A DNA stretch of 64,000 nt from Devosia salina (GCF_019504385.1 NZ_CP080590.1:1902001-1966000), one strand, 5' to 3'. Shown: positions 45,878 through 54,590, numbered from the stretch's first letter. Numbers and translations are program-made. The notes: generated from the sequence alone by a model not told the origin.

Positions 45878-47647
45878 ATGACGACCCCGCAAGTGCTCGC
45901 ATTTCTGATCATTGCGGGCATGATGGTCGCCTTCATCCTGGGGCGCTGGCGCTACGATCTGGTCGCCGTGTGCGCCCTTCTCGCGGCCCTCCTGGTGGGG
46001 ATCGTGCCGGCAGAGCGCGCCTTTTCCGGCTTCTCAAATGACATCGTCATCATCGTGGGCAGTGCGCTGGTCGTCAGCGCCGCGGTGGCGCGTTCGGGCA
46101 TCATGGAGCTGGCTATTCGCCGCTATCTGCCGCGCCTCTCCAGCCCCCGCATGCAGCTCATCGTGCTGGTGACCATCGTCACCGTGCTCTCGGCCTTCGT
46201 CAAGAATATCGGCGCCCTGGCCATCATGATGCCGATCGCCTTCCAGATGGCGCGGCGTTCCAGCGTGTCGCCCTCCATGTTCCTGATGCCCATGGCCTTC
46301 GGCTCGCTCCTGGGCGGGCTGATGACGCAGATCGGCACCTCGCCCAACATCATCGTCTCCGGTGTGCGCCAGGAATTGACCGGCACCGCCTTCACCATGT
46401 TCGACTTCACTCCGGTGGGCGCCATCCTGGCCGCGGTCGGCGTGGTCTTCCTTGCCTTTTTCTACTGGCTGCTCCCCGAGCGCCGCCGCGAGGAGAGCGG
46501 CATGGACAAGGCCATCGAGATCAAGAACTACACCACCGAAGCCCATGTGCTCCCCGACAGCACTGCCATCGGCAAGACGGTGGGCGAATTGCAGTCGGCC
46601 GCCGATGGCGCCGCCATGGTCACCGGCATTGTCAGCGCCTCGGGCCGTCGCCGCACCCCCCTGCCCGACGCGACCCTGCGCGCCGGTGACATCCTCCTGA
46701 TCGAGGGCGATCCCGAAGCGCTCGACAAGATGGTCAGCCAGACCGGCCTGTCCTTTGCCGAGCGGCGCGGCGCGGCCTCGCGCGACAGCGGCAATATCGG
46801 GGTCATCGAAGCCATTATCGGGGAAAGCTCGGGGCTGATCGGCGCCAGCGCCCAGGAGCTGACCCTGTTCGATCGCACCGGGCTCAACCTCCTCGCCATT
46901 TCTCGCCGCGACCAGCGTTTCACCAAGCGCCTCGGCGAAATCCGCTTCCAGAACGGCGACGTCATCCTGCTGCAGGGGCATCTCAAGCGCATCCCCGAAC
47001 TGCTACGCGAGTGGGACTGCCTGCCCCTGGTCGAGCGTGGCCTGCGGCTGGGCCAGATTCGCAATGGCCTCCTGCCGCTTGGCATCCTCCTGGCCGCCAT
47101 GGCAGCCACCGCACTGGGCCTGGTGCCGGTCGCACCGGCCTTTTTCGCGGCAGCGGCCGTCATGATTCTCACCGGCGCCCTGCCGCTCCGCGAGGTCTAT
47201 AATCAGGTCGATGGCCCCATCCTGGTCATGCTGGCCTGCCTGATCCCGGTGTCCGAAAGCCTGCAGGCCACTGGCGGCACCGATGTGGTGGCCGCCTGGC
47301 TTACCGCCACCGCCGTCACCCTGCCCGGCTGGGGCGCCCTGGCCCTGATCATGGTCGCCGCCATGGCCGTAACCCCCTTCCTCAACAATGCCGCCACCGT
47401 GCTGGTGATGGCGCCCATCGCCGCCGCCTTCGCCACTGGCCTCGGCTATCAGCCCGAGGCCTTCCTCATGGCCGTTGCCATCGGCGCCGGCTGCGACTTC
47501 CTCACCCCCATCGGCCACCAGTGCAACACGCTGGTCATGGCCCCGGGCGGCTATCGCTTCGGCGACTATTGGCGCCTCGGCCTGCCGCTCTCCTTCCTGG
47601 TGGTGCTGGTCGGCGTCCCCGCCCTGATGCTTGTCTGGCCCTTCTGA
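45878..47647 (+). CDS. SLC13-type permease with two RCK-C domains
   Basis: A 589-residue membrane transporter of the divalent-anion:Na+ symporter (DASS/SLC13) group. It has about six spans, then two TrkA-C-like cytoplasmic domains (about 215-390; VLPDSTAIGKTVGEL and GLIGASAQELTLFDRTG), then five or more spans. The motifs GLMTQIGTSPNIIVSG and AVTPFLNNAATVLVMAPI are the paired helix tips that bind substrate and sodium. Sulfate, citrate or another dicarboxylate is possible; a sulfate ABC system lies 0.8 kb downstream. Confidence 0.9.
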   Translation: MTTPQVLAFLIIAGMMVAFILGRWRYDLVAVCALLAALLVGIVPAERAFSGFSNDIVIIVGSALVVSAAVARSGIMELAIRRYLPRLSSPRMQLIVLVTIVTVLSAFVKNIGALAIMMPIAFQMARRSSVSPSMFLMPMAFGSLLGGLMTQIGTSPNIIVSGVRQELTGTAFTMFDFTPVGAILAAVGVVFLAFFYWLLPERRREESGMDKAIEIKNYTTEAHVLPDSTAIGKTVGELQSAADGAAMVTGIVSASGRRRTPLPDATLRAGDILLIEGDPEALDKMVSQTGLSFAERRGAASRDSGNIGVIEAIIGESSGLIGASAQELTLFDRTGLNLLAISRRDQRFTKRLGEIRFQNGDVILLQGHLKRIPELLREWDCLPLVERGLRLGQIRNGLLPLGILLAAMAATALGLVPVAPAFFAAAAVMILTGALPLREVYNQVDGPILVMLACLIPVSESLQATGGTDVVAAWLTATAVTLPGWGALALIMVAAMAVTPFLNNAATVLVMAPIAAAFATGLGYQPEAFLMAVAIGAGCDFLTPIGHQCNTLVMAPGGYRFGDYWRLGLPLSFLVVLVGVPALMLVWPF

Positions 47648-47990
47648 GTGTTCCGCGCAGCGGACAAATCTCTCCAGTGGAGAGATTTGAGCGAAGAAGG
47701 CCACGAGACCTATGGTCGAGTGGCGCACTCTGAACGTTCCGCCTAACGGACAAATCTCTCCGGTGGAGAGATTTGAGTGAGGAAGGCCACGAGACTTCGA
47801 CGCGTGCCCAAAGGGCAGGATCGTCCCCGTGGGACGATCCTAGAGGAGAAGGCCATGAGAGCTATGCTCGAATGGCCAGCGCGATTGGCGCGCGCTCACC
47901 GTCCCACCCCCCAAACCGAACGCTTCTTGCCTTTTCCGTCCACTGTGCCACCCTGATCGTGTTGAGAGACTCAACTGCGAGGAGGGAAAA
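47648..47990 (+). repeat. Cluster of three covarying 25-bp palindromes with conserved flanks
   Basis: No gene lies in this 340-bp gap. Three palindromes with 11-bp arms and a 3-base loop follow each other at 47665-47689 (CAAATCTCTCC), 47751-47775 (same arms, loop GGT) and 47817-47841 (AGGATCGTCCC/GGGACGATCCT). Each is followed by GAG-GA-GAAGGCCAYGAGA. The first two also share GTTCCGC upstream. The third stem is different in sequence yet fully paired. Confidence 0.88.
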
Positions 47991-48242
47991 ATGGGTTTTG
48001 ACGGGGTAGGTTGGCTCGCGGCCATCATCATCGGCGGTGTCGCCGGATGGCTGGCCAGCATGTTCATGAAGTCGGGCACCGGCATGCTGATGAACATCAT
48101 TCTCGGCATTGTCGGGGCGATCATCGCCAGCCTGGTCTTCGGGCTTCTCGGCATCTCCTTCGGCGGCTGGATCGGCTATCTGATTGCCGGCTTCATCGGC
48201 GCCTGCATCATCATCGCCATTGGCCGTGCCGTCGCCAAATAG
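47991..48242 (+). CDS. GlsB/YeaQ/YmgE-family membrane protein (transglycosylase-associated)
   Basis: An 83-residue protein with three hydrophobic spans rich in Gly: LAAIIIGGVAGWLASMF, NIILGIVGAIIASLVFGLLG and YLIAGFIGACIIIAIGRAV. This is the usual length and layout of the family, which is often stress-induced. AGGAGGG lies 6-8 nt before the ATG, a very strong ribosome binding site. A long hairpin follows the stop. Confidence 0.93.
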   Translation: MGFDGVGWLAAIIIGGVAGWLASMFMKSGTGMLMNIILGIVGAIIASLVFGLLGISFGGWIGYLIAGFIGACIIIAIGRAVAK

Positions 48243-48247
48243 GCATT

Positions 48248-48283
48248 TGGGGCGCCGGCCGGTCCATTGGCCGGCGCCCCAAG
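48248..48283 (+). terminator. Long GC hairpin after the GlsB-type gene
   Basis: GGGGCGCCGGCC, loop GGTCCATT, GGCCGGCGCCCC. The 12-bp stem is perfect but no T-run follows, so it may pause or protect rather than terminate. Confidence 0.65.
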
Positions 48284-48441
48284 AAGGAATTCGCGCAGAA
48301 CCCGCCGGCCGCGAAACGTCTTTGCCGCCGGAGTGACGCCAATAAATTACTCATCCGAAGCAAGCATTTAGCGCTTTACCGCGACCTGAAGGTCATCGCA
48401 TCCATCGGTTACTCGACCAGATTGATGGATTTTGCGTGATC

Positions 48442-49440
48442 ATGAACAAGCTTCTTCTCACCGTCGCTGCAGCCCTCGTCATCGGCGCCACGCCGGCCCT
48501 GGCGCAGCCCGCCGATATCCTCAACGCCTCCTATGACATTGCCCGCGAACTCTTCGACGAAGAGAACGCCGCCTTCATTCCCGCCTATGAGGCTGCCAAC
48601 GGCGTGACCGTCGCCGTCAACCAGTCCCACGCCGGCACCTCGACCCAGGCCCGCGCCATTCTCGAAGGCCTGCCGGCCGATGTGGTCACCTTCAACCAGG
48701 TCACCGATATCGAAAAGCTCGTCGAAGGCGGCTTTGTCTCTGACGACTGGCAGAGCGAATTCGCCAACAGCGCCTCGCCCTTCTATTCCCTTCCCGCCTT
48801 CCTCGTCCGCGCCGGCAATCCCAAGAACATTGCCGACTGGGGCGACCTCGCCCGCGACGACGTCTCGGTGATCTTCCCCAACCCCAAGACCTCGGGCAAT
48901 GCGCGCTACACCTATCTCGCCGCCCGCGCCTGGGCGAACGAGGCGTTTGGTGGCGATCAGGACAAGGTCGCCGAATATCTCACCAAGGTCTTCCTCAACG
49001 TGCCCGTCTTCGAGACCGGCGGCCGTGGCGCCACCACTGCCTTTGCCGAGCGCGGCCTGGGCGACGTGCTCATCACCTTCGAAGCCGAAGTGCTGAGCGC
49101 TGTCGATCTGCTCGGCGCCGACAAGTATCAGGCCGTGGTGCCCTCCGTGAGCCTCCTGGCCGAGTTTCCCGTCGCCATCGTCGACAAGGTCGTTGACGCC
49201 CGCGGCAGCCGCGACCTCGCCAAGGCCTATCTCGATTTCCTCTATTCTGACGACGGCCAGCGCATCGCCGCCGGCCGCAATCACCGCGTCAACAACGAGA
49301 CCGTCGCCGCCGAATTCGCTGACCGTTTCCCCGAGGTGCGCCTGGTCAATGTCGATGAGGCCTTTGGCGGCTGGGCCAAGGTTTCCGAAGAGCACTTCGC
49401 CGAAGGCGGCCTGCTCGACCAGGTTTTTGTCAACCAGTGA
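48442..49440 (+). CDS. Sulfate ABC transporter, periplasmic binding protein
   Basis: A 332-residue binding protein of the Sbp/CysP family for sulfate or thiosulfate. It has a signal peptide (KLLLTVAAALVIGATPALA), then LNASYDIARELFDEEN, which matches the start of mature Sbp, QSHAGTSTQARAI, and NPKTSGNARYTYLAA, all anion-binding segments of the family. The ATG and a GTG two codons earlier are both possible. The permease genes cysT and cysW follow after a repeat element. I cannot decide between Sbp and CysP. Confidence 0.92.
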   Translation: MNKLLLTVAAALVIGATPALAQPADILNASYDIARELFDEENAAFIPAYEAANGVTVAVNQSHAGTSTQARAILEGLPADVVTFNQVTDIEKLVEGGFVSDDWQSEFANSASPFYSLPAFLVRAGNPKNIADWGDLARDDVSVIFPNPKTSGNARYTYLAARAWANEAFGGDQDKVAEYLTKVFLNVPVFETGGRGATTAFAERGLGDVLITFEAEVLSAVDLLGADKYQAVVPSVSLLAEFPVAIVDKVVDARGSRDLAKAYLDFLYSDDGQRIAAGRNHRVNNETVAAEFADRFPEVRLVNVDEAFGGWAKVSEEHFAEGGLLDQVFVNQ

Positions 49441-49456
49441 ACCTGACCTCACGCCC

Positions 49457-49532
49457 GGTCCCACCCTCCCCCTTGAGGGGAGGGTAGCGCCGCTAGGCCG
49501 TTAGGCCATAGCAAAGCTAGGGTGGGGGTGTC
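49457..49532. repeat. Mosaic palindrome unit between sulfate-binding protein and cysT
   Basis: CCCACCCTCCCCCTTGAGGGG, then TAGCGCCGCTA, GGCCGTTAGGCC and a closing AGCTAGGGTGGGGGTG. The closing part matches the unit near 13.9 kb. It may give the binding protein higher expression than the permeases. Confidence 0.78.
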
Positions 49533-49562
49533 AGACCAGAGATCGCAGATAAGGCGCGCGAT

Positions 49563-50399
49563 ATGCCCTCATCCCGCAGCAAACACCTGCTCCCCGGCTT
49601 CGGCCTGACCATGGGCATCTCGCTCTTTTACGTCACCCTGGTCATCCTCCTGCCCATTGCCGCCATGCTGCTCAAGCTGGCCGGCATGGGCCTGCCCGAA
49701 TTCTGGCGCATCATCTCCTCGCGCCGCGCCCTCGCCGCCTATCAGATCACCTTCTCATCGGCCTTCTACGCCACGCTCATCAACGGCACTGTCGGCCTGC
49801 TGCTGGCCTGGGTCCTGACACGCTACCGCTTCCCCGGCCGCCGCATTCTCGACGCCCTTGTCGACCTGCCCTTTGCCCTGCCCACGGCCGTTGCCGGCCT
49901 GGTGCTGGTGACGCTCTTTGCCGACACCGGCTGGTATGGCCAGTTTCTCGAACCCAATGGCCTCAAGATCAACTACACCCAGGCCGGCATCGTCCTTGCC
50001 ATGGCCTTCACCTCCATTCCCTTCGTCGTCCGGGCCGTGCAGCCCGTGCTTGAGGAAGTCGATGAGAGCCTGGAATCGGCAGCCGAAACCCTCGGTGCCA
50101 ATCGCTGGCAGATCTTCACCCGCATCATCTGGCCCACCATCATGCCCGCCTTCATCGGCGGCTGCGTGCTCTCCTTCGCCCGCTCGCTGGGCGAGTTCGG
50201 CGCCGTGGTCTTCATCGCCGGCAACCTGCCCGGCCTCACCGAAATCGTCTCGCTGTTGATCTTCATCCGGCTCGATGAATACAATTACGAGGCCGCCGCC
50301 GCCCTCGCCTTCGTGCTGCTCGTCGTCGCCTTCCTCACCCTTGCCGCCACCAATGCCCTCGCCGCCTGGCAGACGCGCTATGTCGAGAGGAGCGCGTGA
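49563..50399 (+). CDS. cysT: Sulfate ABC transporter permease CysT
   Basis: First permease of the sulfate/thiosulfate importer, 278 residues, six spans. The EAA loop reads EVDESLESAAETLGANRWQIFTRIIWP, and GEFGAVVFIAGNLPGLTEIVSLLIF is typical of CysT. It ends in the GTGATGA overlap with cysW. Its partners are the preceding binding protein and CysW; the ATPase CysA is not encoded next to them. Confidence 0.94.
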   Translation: MPSSRSKHLLPGFGLTMGISLFYVTLVILLPIAAMLLKLAGMGLPEFWRIISSRRALAAYQITFSSAFYATLINGTVGLLLAWVLTRYRFPGRRILDALVDLPFALPTAVAGLVLVTLFADTGWYGQFLEPNGLKINYTQAGIVLAMAFTSIPFVVRAVQPVLEEVDESLESAAETLGANRWQIFTRIIWPTIMPAFIGGCVLSFARSLGEFGAVVFIAGNLPGLTEIVSLLIFIRLDEYNYEAAAALAFVLLVVAFLTLAATNALAAWQTRYVERSA

Positions 50400-51202
50400 T
50401 GAAGCACCGCTCCCCTGCCGAAATCGCCCTCATCGCGCTCGCCATCATCCTGGCGATCGTCGTCCTCGTCATCCCGCTGGCGCTGATCTTCTCCTTCGCC
50501 CTGCGTGAAGGTATCGACGTCTATTTCGCCAACATTGTCGAGCCGAACACGCTCCACGCCATCTGGCTCACCATCATCACCGCCCTCATCGTCGTACCGG
50601 TCAACATCGTGGTCGGCACGGCCCTGGCCTGGCTGGTCACGCGCTTCCGCTTCCGCGGCCGGCAATTGCTGATGTCCATCATCGAACTGCCCGCCTCCAT
50701 GAGCCCCATCGTCGCCGGCGTGGTCTATCTGTTCCTCTATGGCGGCCAGGGCCTGCTCGGCCCCTTCCTCCAGGCCAATGCAATCCAGGTGATGTTCACC
50801 CCGCTGGCCATCGTCCTGGTCAGCCTCTTCGTCACGGCGCCATTCGCGGCCCGCGAACTCATCCCGCTGATGAGCCAGCAGGGCACCGAGGACGAGGAGG
50901 CCGCGCTCTCCCTTGGCGCCAATGGCTGGCAGATGTTCTGGCACGTCACCCTGCCCAATATCTCCTGGGCCATGGTCTATGGCGCGGTGCTGACCAATGC
51001 CCGAGTCATGGGCGAATTCGGTGCCGTCTCGGTGGTTTCGGGCGCCATTCGCGGCCAGACCAACACCCTGCCCCTGCAGATCAACCTGCTCTTCAACGAC
51101 TTCAACGTCACCGGCGCCTTCGCCGCCGCCTCCACCCTGACGCTCATCGCCGTTCTGACTCTGATCCTCAAATCCGCCCTGGAAGCGCGCCGGCACGGCT
51201 GA
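50399..51202 (+). CDS. cysW: Sulfate ABC transporter permease CysW
   Basis: Second permease, 267 residues, six spans. It pairs with CysT. The EAA loop is QGTEDEEAALSLGANGWQMFWHVTLPNI, followed by VMGEFGAVSVVSGAIRGQTNTLPL, diagnostic for CysW. The ATG overlaps the cysT stop; a GTG one codon earlier is equally possible. The next gene on this strand is folP, not cysA, so the ATPase must come from elsewhere in the genome. Confidence 0.94.
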   Translation: MKHRSPAEIALIALAIILAIVVLVIPLALIFSFALREGIDVYFANIVEPNTLHAIWLTIITALIVVPVNIVVGTALAWLVTRFRFRGRQLLMSIIELPASMSPIVAGVVYLFLYGGQGLLGPFLQANAIQVMFTPLAIVLVSLFVTAPFAARELIPLMSQQGTEDEEAALSLGANGWQMFWHVTLPNISWAMVYGAVLTNARVMGEFGAVSVVSGAIRGQTNTLPLQINLLFNDFNVTGAFAAASTLTLIAVLTLILKSALEARRHG

Positions 51203-51220
51203 GCACCGAACGCCAGGCAT

Positions 51221-51260
51221 TCTCTCCCTCCCACTTGAGAGGGAGGCCGGGTGGGGGTAG
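51221..51260. repeat. Short CCCTCCC palindrome between cysW and folP
   Basis: CTCCCTCCCACTTGAGAGGGAGG and then GGGTGGGGGTAG. A short member of the mosaic palindrome family; the left CCACCC end is missing. Confidence 0.7.
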
Positions 51261-51281
51261 ATCGGGTGTACCGGAGTTCCC

Positions 51282-52136
51282 ATGCACGCCACCCACACCA
51301 TTTCCCTGCGCCATCGCCCCCCGCTGGTCCTCGGCCGGCGCGCTCTGGTCATGGGCATCCTCAATGTCACGCCTGACAGCTTTTCCGATGGTGGCAGCCA
51401 TGATGCCGTGGATGCGGCCCTCGCCCATGCCCGGCTGATGCTGGCCGAGGGCGCCGACATCATCGATATTGGCGGGGAAAGTACCCGGCCCGGCGCCGAA
51501 CCTGTCGGCGTGCAGGAGGAACTCGACCGCGTCATGCCGGTCATCGACGCCATCCGCGCCGCCGGCATCGCCGCCCTCATCTCCATCGACACCATGAAGC
51601 CGCTGGTTGCCCACCAGGCGCTGGAGGCCGGCGCCGACATCGTCAATGACGTCAATGGCCTGCAGGGCGCGCCGGAAATGGCCGAGATTGCCGCCGTCAT
51701 GGGCGCGCCCGTCATCGCCATGCACTGGGATCGCGACTGGACTTCCGACACCGATCCAATGCCTGCCATGCAATCCTACTTCCAGGCGACGCTCGACATC
51801 GCCACCAGGGCCGGCATCGACCGGCAAAACCTCATCCTCGACCCCGGCTTCGGCTTCACCAAAACCCTGAATCAGAATTACAGCATTCTCCGGCAACTGG
51901 CTGATCTGACTCAGGCTTTTCCCGACAACGGACTGCTGGTCGGCACCTCGCGCAAATCCATGATCGGCAAGCTGCTCGACAACCAACCGTCCGAGCGTCT
52001 GGCCGGCACCATCGCCACCACCGTCCAGGGCTATGAGCGCGGCGGCCACATCTTCCGCGTCCACGACGTCGCCCCAAACCGCGACGCCCTTCGCGTGGCG
52101 GAAGCAACGCTATATGCTCCCCCCGAAAACCGCTGA
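51282..52136 (+). CDS. folP: Dihydropteroate synthase
   Basis: Joins p-aminobenzoate to dihydropterin pyrophosphate in folate synthesis; the target of sulfonamides. The 284-residue TIM barrel has MGILNVTPDSFSDGG, IDIGGESTRPGA, INDVNG-type VNDVNGLQG, and the C-terminal LVGTSRKSMIGKLL. Two further folate genes follow, so the three consecutive steps folP, folB and folK are grouped. Confidence 0.97.
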   Translation: MHATHTISLRHRPPLVLGRRALVMGILNVTPDSFSDGGSHDAVDAALAHARLMLAEGADIIDIGGESTRPGAEPVGVQEELDRVMPVIDAIRAAGIAALISIDTMKPLVAHQALEAGADIVNDVNGLQGAPEMAEIAAVMGAPVIAMHWDRDWTSDTDPMPAMQSYFQATLDIATRAGIDRQNLILDPGFGFTKTLNQNYSILRQLADLTQAFPDNGLLVGTSRKSMIGKLLDNQPSERLAGTIATTVQGYERGGHIFRVHDVAPNRDALRVAEATLYAPPENR

Positions 52137-52209
52137 CTGTCACCCCGGCGAAGGCCGGGGCCCATCCAGAGATGCCCGATCGGCCCAGATGGCCAGCTAT
52201 GGAACCACA

Positions 52210-52593
52210 ATGACCACACCCTTCACCGGCGACCGCATCATTCTCAACGATCTGGGGTTCTACGGCTATCACGGTCTCTTCAACGAGGAAGCCAGGCTCG
52301 GCCAGCGCTTCTTTGTCGATCTGCAATGCGGCGTCGACCTCTCAGCGCCCGGCAATACCGACGAGATCGGCCACACCGTCTCCTATGCCGACGTCTATGA
52401 CGTGGTCAAAGCCACCTTCGAGGGCAAGCGCACCAAGCTGATCGAGGCGCTGGCCCAGAATATTGCGACGGCCCTGTTTGACGCCTTCGACGATATCGGC
52501 TGGATCATCATCCGCATTCGCAAGCCCGAAGCCCCCATCGCCATGGTCCGTGGCGAGGCGGCCATCGAGCTCCATCGCGTGCGGCCGGCCTGA
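52210..52593 (+). CDS. folB: Dihydroneopterin aldolase
   Basis: Cleaves dihydroneopterin to hydroxymethyl-dihydropterin and glycolaldehyde. The 127-residue protein has RIILNDLGFYGYHGLFNEE with the catalytic Tyr and Glu region, VSYADVYDVVK and a C-terminal RIRKPEAPI (typical KP.AP). I chose the ATG of MTTPFTGDR; an ATG seven codons upstream is possible, and neither has a strong ribosome binding site. The stop overlaps the folK start (TGATGG). Confidence 0.93.
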   Translation: MTTPFTGDRIILNDLGFYGYHGLFNEEARLGQRFFVDLQCGVDLSAPGNTDEIGHTVSYADVYDVVKATFEGKRTKLIEALAQNIATALFDAFDDIGWIIIRIRKPEAPIAMVRGEAAIELHRVRPA

Positions 52594-53027
52594 TGGCCAG
52601 TGCCTGGCTTTCGCTCGGCGCCAATATCGGCGACCCCGCAGCGCAGCTCGCCGACGCCATCGCCCGCCTTGATGCCTATCCCGGCATTCGCGTCACGGCT
52701 CAGTCGGCCGTCATCCGCACCAAGGCCTGGGGCAAGACCGATCAGCCCGATTTCGCCAATATGGCCGCCACGGTCGAAACCGATCTGTTGCCGATCGACC
52801 TGCTGCATGCCTGCCTCGATATCGAGCGCGACATGGGCCGGGTCCGCCATGAGGTCTGGGGCCCGCGCCTCATCGATATCGACCTCGTCGCCTATGAGCG
52901 CCTCGAGATGGACACGGCCAAGCTGACCCTGCCCCATCGCTTCGCCCACGAACGCGACTTCGTGCTTGTGCCACTGCGGGAGATCGCCCCCGAGATTGCG
53001 GACTGGATCGTCCGGCGCGCTGGCTAG
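52593..53027 (+). CDS. folK: 2-Amino-4-hydroxy-6-hydroxymethyldihydropteridine pyrophosphokinase
   Basis: Activates hydroxymethyl-dihydropterin with ATP for FolP. A short member of 144 residues. It has WLSLGANIGDPAAQL, then the loop LLPIDLLHACLDIERDMGRVR, and the signature WGPRLIDIDLVAYE, then LPHRFAHERDFVLVPL. The start overlaps the folB stop by one base. Confidence 0.95.
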   Translation: MASAWLSLGANIGDPAAQLADAIARLDAYPGIRVTAQSAVIRTKAWGKTDQPDFANMAATVETDLLPIDLLHACLDIERDMGRVRHEVWGPRLIDIDLVAYERLEMDTAKLTLPHRFAHERDFVLVPLREIAPEIADWIVRRAG

Positions 53028-53036
53028 AGCGCTTTC

Positions 53037-53139
53037 AGCAAAAGTGGACACCACTTTTGCTTCTCGGGCGCCGACCCGAGAATCGAAAGCGTGACAAAAC
53101 AAAGAGATAGGGCACCCGTTCTGACTCAATCAGAACGGG
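53037..53139. repeat. Composite intergenic element with two long hairpins
   Basis: AGCAAAAGTGG ACA CCACTTTTGCT (11-bp arms) is followed by CTCGGG..CCCGAG, a stretch GACAAAACAAAGAGATAG, and CCCGTTCTGA, loop CTCAA, TCAGAACGGG. It lies between the convergent folK and ATP12 genes. This architecture recalls the mosaic elements (RIME-like) of rhizobia. A partial relative lies near 12.7 kb. Confidence 0.75.
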
Positions 53140-53146
53140 AATTGCC

Positions 53147-53923
53147 CTAGCGCAGGGCGTCGACCACCCGGACGGCAACATCGAACTCGACCCGGCGCTT
53201 GGCCCGGCGTTCCGAGGCTTCCTCGTCTTCGCCCCAGAGCCGGATCTGGTGGTCTTCGTCCACATGCGCGGCGGTCCACACCTCGTCGGCGTCCAGCAAT
53301 TGATGCAGCAGCGCAATGGCCAATAGCCCCGAGCCGGTAATGCCGGTGATCGACACCATTGCCGTCAGGCTGAGCAGCCCCTGCCCCTCAAGCGCCGCAT
53401 CGAGCCTTTCGAGCGTCGTCGCGGGCTGGGGCTGATGGATGATGCCAATGGTTGGCTGGAAGGCCACGTCGAACTTTCGCGCCAGCTTGACCAGCGCGCC
53501 GTCCCACACGCGTTCCTGTTCGGCCACCAGCTCCTGGGGTGAATCGGCACGATAGAGCAGCAGGTCATTGCCGGCGAACTTGCCGATCTCGGCGCGGAAG
53601 GCCGGCACCATCTCCTCGCCGCTCTCCACCGCCGAATTGATCAGCCGCGTCATCGGCATGGTTGCGGGATTGATGAACTCAACCTGCGCCGCCCATTCTT
53701 CCGCCATGGCCTGCGCCAGGCTGAGCGCCGGCAGCACAACGGGGATCTTCTTTCCCGGCGTCCGCAGACCGCGCCCGTCAAGCGTCACCGTATAGCCGTC
53801 CTCGCTGCGCGCCACATCCACCTGGCCGTAGAACCGCTTGGGCAGTTCGACCTGGTTCAGATGCTGCGCCCGGCCATAGCCATCGTCCCGATGCCTGTGC
53901 GCCTCTTCGAGCTGGTCCCGCAT
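53147..53923 (-). CDS. ATP12-family F1-ATPase assembly chaperone
   Basis: A 258-residue homologue of mitochondrial Atp12, which escorts the alpha subunit during F1 assembly. Family features are PKRFYGQVDVA, GYTVTLDGRGLRTPG, EWAAQVEFINPATMPMTRLINSA and NDLLLYRADSP. I chose the ATG of MRDQLEEAHRH because GGAG lies upstream; it comes one base after the HAD stop. It is the last gene of a minus-strand run that starts with the Do-like protease. Confidence 0.92.
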   Translation of the reverse strand: MRDQLEEAHRHRDDGYGRAQHLNQVELPKRFYGQVDVARSEDGYTVTLDGRGLRTPGKKIPVVLPALSLAQAMAEEWAAQVEFINPATMPMTRLINSAVESGEEMVPAFRAEIGKFAGNDLLLYRADSPQELVAEQERVWDGALVKLARKFDVAFQPTIGIIHQPQPATTLERLDAALEGQGLLSLTAMVSITGITGSGLLAIALLHQLLDADEVWTAAHVDEDHQIRLWGEDEEASERRAKRRVEFDVAVRVVDALR

Positions 53924-53924
53924 G

Positions 53925-54590
53925 TCAATTCTCCAGAAGACTGTCGATGGCCGCCGCAAGCTCGGCATAGCTGTCGATCAGTATATCAGCGCCCGCGTCA
54001 CGCAGTTCCGCGCTGTGGTGGTAGCCCCAAGTGACCCCGATGGCCCGCGTGCCGGCCGCCTTGCCCATTTCCATGTCGAATGTGGTGTCGCCAATGATGA
54101 CGGTCTGGTGCTTCGCAACGCCGATCTCTTCCATGGCCCGCAGCATCATGCCCGGATGCGGCTTGGAGGGGTTATGGTCGGGGGTCTGCAGGGTCGAGAA
54201 ATGCCCGGCAATGCCATGCAGCTCCGTCAGCCGCAGCACGCCGTTCAACCCCTTGCCAGTGGCAATGCCCATCACCGTCTCGGGCTGCGCCCGCAACAGG
54301 TCCAGCGCCTCGCGGGCACCGGGAAACAGCCCCTCGCGCCCTTCGGCGGCCACCAGCGAGGCCCGATAGTGCCCGCGATAGGCTTCGGCCAGTGTCTGCG
54401 CCAGCCCGGCATCGTCCGAGCCGAGCAATTGCAGCATCGCCTTTGGCAGGGACAGTCCGATGATCCGCCGTACCTGCGCCGGGCTTGGCACGTCCAGTCC
54501 CGCCTCGGCAAAAGTGGTCGCCATGTGTTCGGCAATCAACGCCTGGGTGTCGATCAGCGTGCCGTCCATGTCGAACATGACGAGTTTCAC
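53925..54590 (-). CDS. HAD-family phosphatase (phosphoglycolate phosphatase-like)
   Basis: A 221-residue HAD-IA hydrolase. The nucleophile motif is FDMDGTLID; the cap with VRRIIGLSLPKAM is helical. Motif II is GIATGK, motif III the Lys in NPSKPHPGMM, and motif IV IIGDTTFDMEMGKAAG. It resembles Gph but substrate is not certain. The start is a GTG with a very strong AGGAGGG 5 nt upstream, overlapping the RluC-type gene stop as GTGA. Confidence 0.92.
   Translation of the reverse strand: MKLVMFDMDGTLIDTQALIAEHMATTFAEAGLDVPSPAQVRRIIGLSLPKAMLQLLGSDDAGLAQTLAEAYRGHYRASLVAAEGREGLFPGAREALDLLRAQPETVMGIATGKGLNGVLRLTELHGIAGHFSTLQTPDHNPSKPHPGMMLRAMEEIGVAKHQTVIIGDTTFDMEMGKAAGTRAIGVTWGYHHSAELRDAGADILIDSYAELAAAIDSLLEN

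Noticed and set aside
47648..47990. CRISPR-like array
   Set aside because: Three copies with unequal spacing, conserved flanks and changing stems do not fit repeat-spacer structure, and no cas genes are present.
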